Origin: Paracoccaceae bacterium
GTDB lineage: Bacteria; Pseudomonadota; Alphaproteobacteria; Rhodobacterales; Rhodobacteraceae
Length of the DNA: 64,000 nt
Direction: 5' to 3'
Assembly: GCA_022843025.1 (NCBI GenBank)
Contig: JALHOL010000006.1
Location: 248,001 to 312,000 of the forward strand
Under the pieces are notes generated by a model. That model made no database searches. It saw nothing but the letters and a program-made list of their open reading frames with translations, and was not told the origin of the DNA. This document shows, in pieces, positions 9,446-17,656 of this stretch; position 1 is the first letter of the stretch, and each line of letters starts with the position of its first letter. The translations under genes were made by a program, and so were the position numbers.

Positions 9446-10281
9446 AGATTTACTTCGCCAATGATTGCCGGGCCTATCACGGCGGCAGCTGGGCCGTGTC
9501 CGAGGTGATCCGGTCCGAGATTGCCGCCGCAGGCCACAGCCTGCTTGTCGAAAGCGATCCCGCACGGATCGAGATTGACGCAATCTCCGAAGCCGACGCC
9601 ATCATCGTGAACGGCGAAGGCACGCTCCACCACAACAAATCCCGCCCGCGGCACCTGCTCGATATTCTGGCCGAAGGCCAGCGGCGCGGAAAATGGACCG
9701 CCCTGATCAATACATCCTGGCAGGACATGTCGAACGACCATGACGACGTGCTTCGTCGGCTTGACCATTTCACGGTCCGCGAAACGCTCAGCCTGCGGGA
9801 GCTTGACCAAAAGCACGGTGTCACCGCCACCTTGTTTCCTGACCTGAGCCTGCAATATCCGATAACGATCCCCGACCTTCCAAAAGATGACCGCACCCTG
9901 ATCACCGATCTCTACGCGGCGGAGTTCGGGTGTTTCGTCATCCTGAACGGCGGCTCCAGATCAAAATTGCCCTTGCTCGACATGCGCAAACTGAACTGGT
10001 CGGACACGCTGGCCACCGTCAAACGCCATCCCGTTTTCGTGACAGGGCGCTTCCATGGCATGATGGCGGCCCTGCGCGCGCGGACCCCCTTTGTCGCCTT
10101 TGGCGGCAATACGCACAAGATTGCGGGGGTCATGCATTGGGCAGGCCAGCCGCAACTGTGCTGCGATACCCCTTCCGCGCTTTTCACAGCGGCAGGTAAG
10201 GTAAAGCGGCTTGGCGAGCTTTACGAAAAACTCTTCGACTGGGCAGCCCAGCTTCCGAAATGGCGCCTGCCCGCGCTTTGA
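9442..10281 (+). CDS. Polysaccharide pyruvyl transferase family-like protein
   Basis: A 279 aa protein with the pattern of the polysaccharide pyruvyl transferase family. Near residues 52-60 it has VNGEGTLHH, the family's nucleotide-phosphate Gly-rich loop. Late in the protein it has VTGRFHGMMAALRARTPFVAFG, with the conserved His of the family. Such enzymes put pyruvyl ketals on cell-surface sugars using phosphoenolpyruvate, although many relatives have other acceptors. It overlaps the upstream glycosyltransferase-like gene by ATGA and lies 20 bp before ilvN. Together the two look like a small glycan-modification pair captured in the branched-chain operon. Confidence 0.75.
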   Translation: MKIYFANDCRAYHGGSWAVSEVIRSEIAAAGHSLLVESDPARIEIDAISEADAIIVNGEGTLHHNKSRPRHLLDILAEGQRRGKWTALINTSWQDMSNDHDDVLRRLDHFTVRETLSLRELDQKHGVTATLFPDLSLQYPITIPDLPKDDRTLITDLYAAEFGCFVILNGGSRSKLPLLDMRKLNWSDTLATVKRHPVFVTGRFHGMMAALRARTPFVAFGGNTHKIAGVMHWAGQPQLCCDTPSALFTAAGKVKRLGELYEKLFDWAAQLPKWRLPAL

Positions 10282-10301
10282 CTCAACTCCGGAGATCCCC
10301 G

Positions 10302-10862
10302 ATGCCACCTCTGAACATAAGAAAAGGCTCAACCAGCCATTCCGCCTATGACCTGCGCGATCACAACAGCACCGTGATCGAAAGCCATACCCTCGCGGTC
10401 ATCGTCGAAAACGAACCCGGCGTCCTCGCCCGCGTGATCGGCCTGTTTGCCGGGCGCGGCTACAACATCGACAGCCTCACCGTGGCCGAGGTGGATCACA
10501 CCGGCCACCGGTCGCGCATCACCATCGTCACCTCGGGCACCCCCGCCGTGATCGACCAGATCGAGGCACAGCTTGGCCGCATCGTTTCGGTCTATGAAGT
10601 ACATGACCTTACGGCCGAAGGCCCCGCCGTGCAGCGCGAACTTGCGCTGTTCAAGGTGGCCGGCAAGGGCGAAGCCCGGATCGAGGCGCTGCGTCTGGCC
10701 GAGATCTTCCGCGCCAATGTGGTGGATTCCACGCTGGAAAGCTTCATTTTCGAGATGACGGGTACCCCCGAAAAGATCGACGCCTTCGCCGAGCTGATGC
10801 GCCCGCTGGGCCTGCGCGAAATCGCCCGCACGGGCGTTGCGGCCCTGTCGCGCGGGGCCTGA
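10302..10862 (+). CDS. ilvN: Acetolactate synthase, small regulatory subunit
   Basis: The regulatory subunit (186 aa) that binds valine and activates and feedback-inhibits IlvB. It starts at ATG 10302, with GGAGA at 10291-10295 six nt upstream. The N-terminal ACT domain (about 28-100) reads HTLAVIVENEPGVLARVIGLFAGRGYNIDSL. The C-terminal domain covers LALFKVAGKGEARIEALRLAEIF and TLESFIFEMTGTPEKIDAF. The non-conserved N-terminal stretch of about 25 residues is typical of alphaproteobacterial homologues. It is last in the attenuated operon. Confidence 0.95.
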   Translation: MPPLNIRKGSTSHSAYDLRDHNSTVIESHTLAVIVENEPGVLARVIGLFAGRGYNIDSLTVAEVDHTGHRSRITIVTSGTPAVIDQIEAQLGRIVSVYEVHDLTAEGPAVQRELALFKVAGKGEARIEALRLAEIFRANVVDSTLESFIFEMTGTPEKIDAFAELMRPLGLREIARTGVAALSRGA

Positions 10863-10863
10863 C

Positions 10864-11011
10864 GCGATTTTTGACGCAAAGATCGCACCGGAATTTGACA
10901 CAAATTCCGGTGCGGCTGCGCCGCAATCCCAACCTGATCGGAAGCCCCGTTTTGCCGTCAGGCAGCCAGTTTCTGCGCGCGAGTCCGTCGCGGAATTTGC
11001 TTCAAATTCCG
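10864..11011. repeat. Hairpin array A between convergent ilvN and the paaG-like gene
   Basis: Three stem-loops lie in about 150 bp. Hairpin 1 pairs 10864-10872 with 10878-10886 (9 bp, one G-T wobble; loop region TGACGCA). Hairpin 2 pairs 10885-10897 with 10901-10913 (13 bp perfect, centre TTGACACAA). Hairpin 3 pairs 10991-10999 with 11003-11011 (9 bp perfect, centre TTGCTTCAA). Position and structure fit a multi-part bidirectional terminator, and the shared loop core links it to the array at 52791-52950. Confidence 0.75.
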
Positions 11012-11019
11012 CCCTCGCG

Positions 11020-11796
11020 TCACTCCCCGCGAAACCGCGCCGGGCGTTTTTCCAGAAACGCGGTCACCCCTTCGCGGAAATCCGCGGTCGCTCCGGCCTC
11101 GCTCTGCAACCGCGCCTCCAGCGCCAACTGCGCCTCCAGCCCGTTCGCCGGTGACGCCCGCAGCGCCTCTTTCACCAGCCGATAGGCGACTGTCGGCCCA
11201 GCCGCCAGCGCCCCGGCGCGCGCCGCCACATGGGCGGCAAAGGCCTCATCTGGCACCGCCTCCCAGATCATCCCCCAGTCCACCGCCTGCCGCGCGGTGA
11301 TCTTCTCTGCAAACAACGCCGCCCCCATCGCCCGCGCCATCCCCACCTGCCGCGGCAGCCAATAGGTGCCGCCCGCATCCGGGATCAGCCCGATCCGCGT
11401 GAAAGCCTGAATGAAACTGGCGCTCTCGCAGGCGATCACCACATCACAGGCCAGCGCCAGATTGGCCCCCGCCCCCGCTGCCGCCCCATTCACAGCGGCA
11501 ATGGTCGGCACCGGGCAATCATAGATCGCCTTTAGCAAGGGTTCATATTCCTCGGCCAGAATGCGGCCCAGATCGGTCTGCCCCAGCGCCATCGCATCCT
11601 GCAAATCCTGCCCGGAACAGAAGGCCCGCCCCGCCCCCGTCAACACGATACAGCGCGCGCTAAGGGATGCCGCCCGGATCGCTTCCACCAACTCTCCCCG
11701 CAGCCGCGAAGACAGCGCATTCATCACCTCGGCCCGGTTCAGGGTGATGGTCGCCACCCCACCCGCCTCTGTCACGGTGATCGTCTCATAGCCCAT
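11020..11796 (-). CDS. Enoyl-CoA hydratase/isomerase family protein, PaaG-like
   Basis: A crotonase-fold protein of 258 aa from ATG 11796, chosen for the GGAGG six nt upstream; the open frame continues upstream without family similarity. Oxyanion-hole segments are GAGRAFCSGQDL and NGAAAGAGANLALACD. SFIQAFTRIGLIPDAGGTYWLPR carries the acidic residue typical of PaaG-type isomerases, and AVDWGMIWEAV also fits that group. PaaG isomerises ring-epoxidised phenylacetyl-CoA, but no other paa gene is nearby, so a general 2-enoyl-CoA role is equally possible. It lies downstream of ccmFH on the same strand, 65 bp away. Confidence 0.87.
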   Translation of the reverse strand: MGYETITVTEAGGVATITLNRAEVMNALSSRLRGELVEAIRAASLSARCIVLTGAGRAFCSGQDLQDAMALGQTDLGRILAEEYEPLLKAIYDCPVPTIAAVNGAAAGAGANLALACDVVIACESASFIQAFTRIGLIPDAGGTYWLPRQVGMARAMGAALFAEKITARQAVDWGMIWEAVPDEAFAAHVAARAGALAAGPTVAYRLVKEALRASPANGLEAQLALEARLQSEAGATADFREGVTAFLEKRPARFRGE

Positions 11797-11861
11797 GTCG
11801 CGCCTCCCTGTTGCCGCCAGCCTAACGGCGGCTCGGGGCAAAGCAAAAGCGCGACGGCGCG

Positions 11862-12332
11862 TCACTCTTTCATAATCTCGGCGACCCGCGCCGCTTCCTC
11901 GGCGTTCAGCCCCTCTGCCACCGCCGTTCCCCGCCGCCGGAAGGTGGCAAAGGCAATCCCCGCCCCGGCCAGCAGCATCACAGGTCCCGCGATCCACAAC
12001 AGGATATTTGCCCCTGTCGCAGGCGGGTTCAGCAGTACGTACTCCCCATAGCGGTCCACCAGAAAGGCCACCGCTTCGGCATCCGTGTCGCCCGCCACCA
12101 GCCGCTCGCGCAGCAGGATGCGCAGGTCGCGCGCCAGTTGCGCATCGCTGTCATCAATGTTCTCGTTGCGGCACACCAGACAACGCAACCCCTCGGACAG
12201 CACCCGCGCCCGCGCCTCCAGCGCCGGATCGGCCAGCATCTCATCGGGCTGCACCGCCATCACCGGCGGCGCGGCCAGCAAGGCCAGCGCCAGCAGCGCG
12301 GGCTTCAGCACGCCAAACCAGCCGCCGCTCAT
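11862..12332 (-). CDS. ccmH: Cytochrome c maturation protein CcmH (thioredoxin-like CxxC)
   Basis: A membrane-anchored periplasmic apocytochrome c reductase/chaperone, 156 aa from ATG 12332, overlapping the ccmF stop by ATGA. It has an N-terminal hydrophobic signal (LKPALLALALLAAPPVMA), the redox motif LRCLVCRNENIDDSDAQLARDLR, and a C-terminal membrane segment (ILLWIAGPVMLLAGAGIAF). It keeps the CxxCH of apocytochromes reduced and passes them to the CcmF/CcmH haem ligation complex. The size fits the short alphaproteobacterial form without the TPR (CcmI) extension. Confidence 0.93.
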   Translation of the reverse strand: MSGGWFGVLKPALLALALLAAPPVMAVQPDEMLADPALEARARVLSEGLRCLVCRNENIDDSDAQLARDLRILLRERLVAGDTDAEAVAFLVDRYGEYVLLNPPATGANILLWIAGPVMLLAGAGIAFATFRRRGTAVAEGLNAEEAARVAEIMKE

Positions 12333-14305
12333 TCCGCAGGCACCCCGGTTGCCGCAGGCGCACGCCGCGCCCCTGCCGCCACGCGATAGCGCCGGTCCGT
12401 CAGGCTCAGCACACCGCCCAGCGCCATCAGCAGACACCCTGCCCACAGCCAGTTGGCAAAGGGCTCGATATAGGACCGCACTGCCCAGCCGCCATTGTCC
12501 TGCGGATCGCCGATCACCAGATAGATATCGCGCAAAAAGCCATAGTCGATTGCCGCTTCGGTCGTGGGCATCCCGGCCACTGGATAGACGCGTTTTTCCG
12601 GGAACAGCGTCGTCACATCCGCACCGTCCCGCGTTACTCGCATCTCGGCCATGGTGGATTGGTAATTCGGCCCCTCCACCTCGCGCACATCGACCAGCGT
12701 CACCTCATAGGGGCCAAGGGCATAGCTGCCCCCCACCGGCACCACGCGGATATCCTCGGTCTTCCAGGCCAGCATGGCCGACACGGCAAAGATCGTGACA
12801 CCCAGCCCGCCATGCGAAACCGCCTTACCCCAATCAGCACGCGGCAACCGCGCCAGCCGCGAAAACCGCCCTGACAGCGCCCCGCGCCCCGTCCGCGTCC
12901 ACAGATCGACCAGCGCGCCACCCAGCACCCAGATGCCAAGGATCACGCCCACCGGCCCCAATGCCGACCGCCCCGTCTGCATCGCCCAGACCAGCGCCCC
13001 CAGCGACACAGACAACAGCAGCACCGGCCATAGCGGCCGCATCGCGCGGCCCACATCGCCCCGCTTCCATGGCATCATCGCGCCAAAGGGCAGGATCATC
13101 GCCAGCCCCACGACGAAGGGTGAAAAGGCCGCGTTGAAGAACGGCTCGCCCACGCTCAGCTTGCGGTCAAAGACCAGTTCCGCCACCAGCGGCCAGATCG
13201 TGCCGAAGAACACCACAAAGGCCGATACCGCCAGCAGGATGTTATTGGCCACCAGCGCGCTTTCGCGGCTGACCATGCCGAACACCCCCTTCGCCTCCAG
13301 CGCGCCCGCCCGCGCCGCGAACAATGTCAGCGCGCCCCCCATGAACACACCCAGGATCAGCAGGATGAACATCCCCCGCTCCGGATCATTCGCAAAGGCA
13401 TGAACCGACGTGATCACCCCCGACCGCACGATGAACGTCCCGATCAGCGAAAACCCAAAGGCAAGGATCGCCAGCAGGATCGTCCAGGCCTTCAGGCTTT
13501 CCCGCTTTTCCACCACGATCGCCGAATGCAACAGCGCCGCCGCGATCAGCCAGGGCATGAAACTGGCATTCTCCACCGGGTCCCAAAACCAGAACCCGCC
13601 CCAGCCAAGCTCATAATAGGCCCACCAAGACCCCAGCGCGATCCCAATGGTCAAAAACACCCAGGCCGCCAGCGTCCAGGGCCGCACCCAGCGCCCCCAG
13701 GCCGCATCCACCCGCCCCTCGATCAGCGCGGCAACGGCGAAACTGAACGACATCGAAAGCCCGACATATCCAAGATACAGGAACGGCGGATGGAACGCCA
13801 AACCCGGATCCTGCAACAGCGGGTTCAGATCCTGCCCATCCAGCGGCGGCACAGCCAGCCGCAGGAACGGGTTCGATGTCAGCAGCATGAACAGCAGGAA
13901 CGCCACCCCGATCATCCCCTGCACCGCCAGCACCCGCGCCTTCAGTTGCGGCGGCAGGTTCTGCCCGAACCACACCGCACAGGCCCCGAACAGCGCCAGG
14001 ATCAGCACCCACAGAAGAAGCGACCCTTCATGGTTCCCCCAGACGCCCGATATCTTGTAAAGCATGGGCTTCAGCGTGTGCGAATTGCCCACCACCAGCG
14101 CCAGCGAAAAATCCGACACCACAAAGGCATAGGTCAGCGCGGCAAAGGAAAAGCCGATTAGCAGGAACTGCGCCACCGCCGCCGGATCGCCCACCGCCAT
14201 CCAGGCCGCATTGCGCCGCTGCGCCCCCACAAGAGGCACGATCGACTGGATCACCGCCACCGCCAGCGCCAGGATCAGCGCAAAATGCCCAAGCTCTACG
14301 ATCAC
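12329..14305 (-). CDS. ccmF: Cytochrome c haem lyase subunit CcmF
   Basis: The core subunit of the system I cytochrome c synthetase, 658 aa and highly hydrophobic (about 14-15 membrane segments). It starts at GTG 14305 with GGGGAGG seven nt upstream; the frame extends further but without similarity. The tryptophan-rich WWD haem-handling domain is clear: GSWWAYYELGWGGFWFWDPV, then ENASFMPWL. It is coupled to ccmH. ccmE, often just upstream in other alphaproteobacteria, is not present here and must be elsewhere. Confidence 0.95.
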   Translation of the reverse strand: MIVELGHFALILALAVAVIQSIVPLVGAQRRNAAWMAVGDPAAVAQFLLIGFSFAALTYAFVVSDFSLALVVGNSHTLKPMLYKISGVWGNHEGSLLLWVLILALFGACAVWFGQNLPPQLKARVLAVQGMIGVAFLLFMLLTSNPFLRLAVPPLDGQDLNPLLQDPGLAFHPPFLYLGYVGLSMSFSFAVAALIEGRVDAAWGRWVRPWTLAAWVFLTIGIALGSWWAYYELGWGGFWFWDPVENASFMPWLIAAALLHSAIVVEKRESLKAWTILLAILAFGFSLIGTFIVRSGVITSVHAFANDPERGMFILLILGVFMGGALTLFAARAGALEAKGVFGMVSRESALVANNILLAVSAFVVFFGTIWPLVAELVFDRKLSVGEPFFNAAFSPFVVGLAMILPFGAMMPWKRGDVGRAMRPLWPVLLLSVSLGALVWAMQTGRSALGPVGVILGIWVLGGALVDLWTRTGRGALSGRFSRLARLPRADWGKAVSHGGLGVTIFAVSAMLAWKTEDIRVVPVGGSYALGPYEVTLVDVREVEGPNYQSTMAEMRVTRDGADVTTLFPEKRVYPVAGMPTTEAAIDYGFLRDIYLVIGDPQDNGGWAVRSYIEPFANWLWAGCLLMALGGVLSLTDRRYRVAAGARRAPAATGVPAE

Positions 14306-14440
14306 CGGCAGGCCTCCCCTATACTTTGGCGCAGACAATAGGCGCATTCCGCGCCCGCTCCAATGGCCTGCGCGCCCCTGACGCAGGCGCATACGCAGGT
14401 TTGATCAGTCGCGGACCCACCCTGCCGGAACGCGGCCAAG

Positions 14441-14506
14441 CCCCTCATCTCCTCTGCATCAAATATCCTCTGGGGGTCCGGGGGGCGAAGCGCCCCCGGC
14501 GGCCAG
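14441..14506. repeat. AAATATCC/G-rich hairpin repeat, copy 1
   Basis: The core AAATATCC (14462-14469) is followed by a G-rich stretch and a hairpin pairing 14479-14485 with 14494-14500. It is related to copies at about 17022, 23746 and 50626. It lies between the starts of ccmF and the 3' end of the Lrp gene, in a 210-bp gap that holds nothing else recognisable. Confidence 0.6.
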
Positions 14507-14515
14507 CCCCGCGCG

Positions 14516-14950
14516 CTACCGCCGCCCCGCCTTGCGCGTCGACAACAACAGGTTCGTCTCCGACACCGTCACCCCTTCCATCGCCCGAATGCGGTGGATC
14601 GTCTCATCCAGCTCCAACAGCGTCTGCGTCCCCAACTCCACGATCACATCCCACCGCCCGTTGGTCGAATGCACCGCCTGCACCTGCGGCAGCCCCCCCA
14701 ACCGCGCCATGATCTTCTCGCCGCCCCGCCCCTCGATCCCGATCATCATCAAGCCGCGCACGGGCGATGGCGTCACATCCCCCCGCGTCAGAACGGTGAA
14801 CCCCGCGATATCCCCCCGTGCCGTCAACCGCTCCATCCGCGCGCGCACCGTGGCCCGGCTCAGCCCCAGCCGTTCGGCCAGATCGGACAGCGCCGCCCGC
14901 CCGTCGCGCCGCAACTCGGCCACCAATCGCTGATCCGTTTCGTCCATCAT
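14516..14950 (-). CDS. Lrp/AsnC family transcriptional regulator (arginine/ornithine catabolism)
   Basis: A 144 aa regulator from ATG 14950; GAGG lies nine nt upstream, and an alternative ATG is the very next codon. The N-terminal winged HTH is DLAERLGLSRATVRARMERLTARGDI (about residues 22-47). The C-terminal RAM/effector domain is VRGLMMIGIEGRGGEKIM ... GRWDVIVELGTQTLLELDETI. It is divergent from arginase and ornithine cyclodeaminase across 104 bp with a perfect 10-bp inverted repeat. It is therefore probably their ligand-responsive activator, with arginine or ornithine the likely effector (inference). Confidence 0.9.
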   Translation of the reverse strand: MMDETDQRLVAELRRDGRAALSDLAERLGLSRATVRARMERLTARGDIAGFTVLTRGDVTPSPVRGLMMIGIEGRGGEKIMARLGGLPQVQAVHSTNGRWDVIVELGTQTLLELDETIHRIRAMEGVTVSETNLLLSTRKAGRR

Positions 14951-14967
14951 GGCCAATTGCCTCGCCG

Positions 14968-15000
14968 TTATGGTCAATACCTTGTCCGCTTTGACCATAA
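14968..15000. promoter_or_regulatory. Operator-like inverted repeat between the Lrp gene and arginase
   Basis: TTATGGTCAA (14968-14977) and its exact reverse complement TTGACCATAA (14991-15000) are separated by 13 bp, so the arm centres are 23 bp apart (about two helical turns). It sits between the divergent starts, the expected place for binding by the adjacent Lrp-type dimer or octamer. Confidence 0.72.
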
Positions 15001-15054
15001 CAACGCTGGATTCCACCGCAACCCGGAAAGACCCTGTGGGTCAAGGAGAGTCCC

Positions 15055-15981
15055 ATGCCCAACACCATCCTCATCGGCGCACCCATCGACAGCGGCCAGC
15101 GCTACCCCGGCTGCCTGATGGGCCCCGCCGCCTATCGCGTCGCGGGCCTTGCCCCTTCCCTCCGCATGCTGGGTCACGGGGTCGAAGATTGGGGCGATGT
15201 CGCCCTCCCCGATCTGGAGCCTGTCACCTGCGCCAACCCCGCCGTCCACTCGTTGGCTGAAACGTTGGGCTGGACACAGATCCTCGCTGACCGCGTCGAT
15301 GACGCGCTGTCACAGGGCGGCCTGCCCATCATCCTGGGCGGCGATCATTCCCTCGCGCTCGGCACCGTCTCCGGTGCTGCGGCCTTTGCCAAACGGCAAG
15401 ACCGCCCCCTGTTCCTGCTCTGGCTCGATGCCCATTCCGATTTCCACACGCCGATGACCACCACCTCGGGCAACCTGCATGGCACACCCGTGGCCTATAT
15501 CGCCGGACGCGACGGGTTTGACGCCTTCCCCCCCTTCCCCGCCCCCATCCCGCCGCAGAACATCTGCCTTTACGGCATCCGCTCGGTCGACCCGGCCGAA
15601 CATGCCGCGCTGCTCACCCATGACATCGCGATCAACGACATGCGCGTGCTGGATGAACAGGGCATCGTCGCCCCGCTGCGCGCCTTCCTCGACCGCGTCC
15701 GCATGGCGGGGGGGATGCTGCATGTCTCGCTCGACGTGGATTTCCTCGACCCCTCCATCGCCCCGGCCGTCGGCACCACAGTCCCCGGTGGCACCACCTT
15801 CCGCGAGGCGCATCTCGTGATGGAACTGCTGCACGAATCCGCCCTCGTCACCTCGCTCGATCTTGTGGAACTCAACCCCTTCCTCGATGAACGTGGCCGC
15901 ACCGCGCGGTTGATGGTCGATCTCGTCGCCTCCCTCATGGGCCGCAAGGTGTTCGACCGCCCGACCCGGGGGCATATGTGA
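15055..15981 (+). CDS. rocF: Arginase
   Basis: Hydrolyses L-arginine to L-ornithine and urea with a binuclear Mn2+ centre. The length is 308 aa, normal for the family. Metal and active-site motifs are present: GGDHSLALG (first His), WLDAHSDFHTP (Asp-x-His-x-Asp plus substrate residues), and SLDVDFLDPSIAPAVGTTVPGG (Asp-x-Asp). It is preceded by AAGGAGA, and its TGA overlaps the ornithine cyclodeaminase start. The pair converts arginine to proline and is probably controlled by the divergent Lrp regulator. Confidence 0.95.
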   Translation: MPNTILIGAPIDSGQRYPGCLMGPAAYRVAGLAPSLRMLGHGVEDWGDVALPDLEPVTCANPAVHSLAETLGWTQILADRVDDALSQGGLPIILGGDHSLALGTVSGAAAFAKRQDRPLFLLWLDAHSDFHTPMTTTSGNLHGTPVAYIAGRDGFDAFPPFPAPIPPQNICLYGIRSVDPAEHAALLTHDIAINDMRVLDEQGIVAPLRAFLDRVRMAGGMLHVSLDVDFLDPSIAPAVGTTVPGGTTFREAHLVMELLHESALVTSLDLVELNPFLDERGRTARLMVDLVASLMGRKVFDRPTRGHM

Positions 15982-17009
15982 TGCTGAACCTCGTTCCCTT
16001 CGTCTCGGTCGACCGGATGATGAAACTCGTCCACCATATCGGGATCGACCGTGTCCTGACCGACCTCGCCACCGCGATCGAGGCGGATTTCCTGCGCTGG
16101 GGTCAGTTTGACAAAACCCCCCGCATCGCCTCCCATTCCGATGTCGGCGTGATCGAACTGATGCCCACCTCGGATGGCGAAACCTACGGGTTCAAATACG
16201 TCAACGGTCACCCGTCCAACATGAAGCGGGGGCTGCAAACCGTCACCGCCTTCGGCCTGCTGGCCGATGTGGAAACCGGCTATCCGGTGCTTCTGTCGGA
16301 AATGACCATCCTCACCGCCCTGCGGACTGCCGCCACCAGCGCGATGGCCGCCAAATGGCTGGCCCCGCGCGGGGCCACCACCATGGCGCTCATCGGTAAC
16401 GGCGCGCAGGCCGAATTTCAGGCGCTGGCCTTCAAGGCGGTCTGCGGGATCACCGAAGTGCGGCTCTACGACATCGACCCCGCCGCCACTCTGAAATGCG
16501 CCCGCAACCTCGAAGGGCGCGGCCTCACCGTTACCGCCTGCCGCACCGCAGAAGACGCGATCCTTGGCGCACAGATCATCACCACTGTCACCGCCGACAA
16601 GACCAACGCCACCATCCTGACCGACAACATGATAGGCTCCGGAGTCCATATCAACGGCGTCGGCGGCGACTGTCCCGGCAAGACGGAACTGCACCGCGAT
16701 ATCCTCACCCGCTCGTCCATCTTCGTCGAATACCCGCCCCAAACGCGCGTAGAGGGCGAAATTCAGCAACTCGCCCCCGACCACCCGGTCACCGAACTCT
16801 GGCAGGTCATTGCAGGCCAGACACAGGGCCGCACCCATGCGACCCAGGTCACCCTGTTCGACTCTGTCGGCTTCGCGATCGAGGATTTCTCGGCTCTGAA
16901 CTACATCCGCTCCAAACTGGCAGAGACGGGCCTCTACGAAGACCTCGACATGATCGCCGATCCCGACGATCCGCGCGACCTGTTCGGAATGCTCCTGCGC
17001 GCCGCCTGA
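15981..17009 (+). CDS. Ornithine cyclodeaminase
   Basis: Converts L-ornithine to L-proline with release of ammonia, using bound NAD+. The length is 342 aa from ATG 15981, which overlaps the arginase stop; a GTG one codon upstream is possible. The family N-terminus is visible (DFLRWGQFDKTPRIASHS), as are EMTILTALRTAATSAMAAKWLA, the Rossmann loop LIGNGAQAEFQALAF, and GVHINGVGGDCPGKTEL with the catalytic Asp region. The ending DDPRDLFGMLLRA is typical. It completes a two-step arginine-to-proline route with the preceding gene. Confidence 0.94.
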   Translation: MLNLVPFVSVDRMMKLVHHIGIDRVLTDLATAIEADFLRWGQFDKTPRIASHSDVGVIELMPTSDGETYGFKYVNGHPSNMKRGLQTVTAFGLLADVETGYPVLLSEMTILTALRTAATSAMAAKWLAPRGATTMALIGNGAQAEFQALAFKAVCGITEVRLYDIDPAATLKCARNLEGRGLTVTACRTAEDAILGAQIITTVTADKTNATILTDNMIGSGVHINGVGGDCPGKTELHRDILTRSSIFVEYPPQTRVEGEIQQLAPDHPVTELWQVIAGQTQGRTHATQVTLFDSVGFAIEDFSALNYIRSKLAETGLYEDLDMIADPDDPRDLFGMLLRAA

Positions 17010-17021
17010 CCCACCCCGACA

Positions 17022-17095
17022 AAGCGGCCAAGCCGCTTCATCTTGGCAAAATACCCTGGGGTCCGGGGCAACGCCCCGGGGGTTGCCTGCCCGCG
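17022..17095. repeat. AAATATCC/G-rich hairpin repeat, copy 2 (divergent), with terminator-like hairpin
   Basis: A 7-bp hairpin (17022-17028 with 17032-17038) is followed by AAAATACCCTGGGGTCCGGGG and a second 7-bp hairpin (17063-17069 with 17073-17079). It lies between convergent ornithine cyclodeaminase and usg and probably terminates transcription. Confidence 0.55.
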
Positions 17096-17130
17096 CACCC
17101 TTGCCGGATCATCTACACGCCGCTCGCTGC

Positions 17131-17176
17131 GTGCATACGCCCGTCTGCACAGCCGTCTGCACCACGCGCTGAACGC
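17131..17176. repeat. TGCAC iterated motif, copy 1
   Basis: TGCAT at 17132, TGCAC at 17146 and 17158, and the variant TGAAC at 17170: the last three are spaced exactly 12 bp apart. The same arrangement, with matching spacer bases (CCGTC, GCGC), recurs at 58425-58480 upstream of tpiA. Here it sits at the 3' ends of convergent genes. Confidence 0.55.
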
Positions 17177-17181
17177 CGATT

Positions 17182-17469
17182 TCAGTGCAAACGGAACTCG
17201 CCCACCACGTTGCGCCACTCGCCGGGGCTGATCAGCTTGCGATGGGTGAACTTCACCGAATGCAGCGGCCCCTCGATCTGCTCATGCCAGAACTCGATGA
17301 AGCGGAACAATTCCGGGTAATCCGGGGCCAGATCATAGGTCTGCCAGACGAAGGTATTGAGAACATTGCGATAATCCGGCATCCGATAGTAGAATTCCGC
17401 CGTCGTCAGGCCATATCCCTTCAGCATCAACTCGGTCTCGCTGCGGTCACGGTTCAGGCTCATGCGCAC
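17182..17469 (-). CDS. usg: Usg family protein (function unknown)
   Basis: A 95 aa protein matching the Usg family of alphaproteobacteria, named for a frame upstream of a tryptophan gene in Caulobacter. Conserved segments are LKGYGLTTAEFYYRMPDYRN, VWQTYDLAPDYPELFRFIEF, and HSVKFTHRKLISPGEWR. No enzymatic function is established. The start may be the first or third codon (both Met). It is divergent from gyrA and convergent with ornithine cyclodeaminase, with no trp gene nearby. Confidence 0.88.
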   Translation of the reverse strand: MRMSLNRDRSETELMLKGYGLTTAEFYYRMPDYRNVLNTFVWQTYDLAPDYPELFRFIEFWHEQIEGPLHSVKFTHRKLISPGEWRNVVGEFRLH

Positions 17470-17656
17470 CTCCAGGTTATTCCCCCAGTAAAATGCTGCA
17501 CCGATTCGGATTTTCCGGCAATGATTTCAATATGTTGTCACTCTCACGCCGTGGCTGCCAAAACCCAGGCCCTTCCTGCATTGCACCCCAGATACGGGAT
17601 GGTGTAAGGTCCACGCCAACAAGATGTAGCATGCCCACAGGAAGGCTCAGGTCCAC

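Noticed and set aside
14306-14515. Search for ccmE upstream of ccmF.
   Set aside because: No haem-chaperone motif in any frame; only a repeat element is present.
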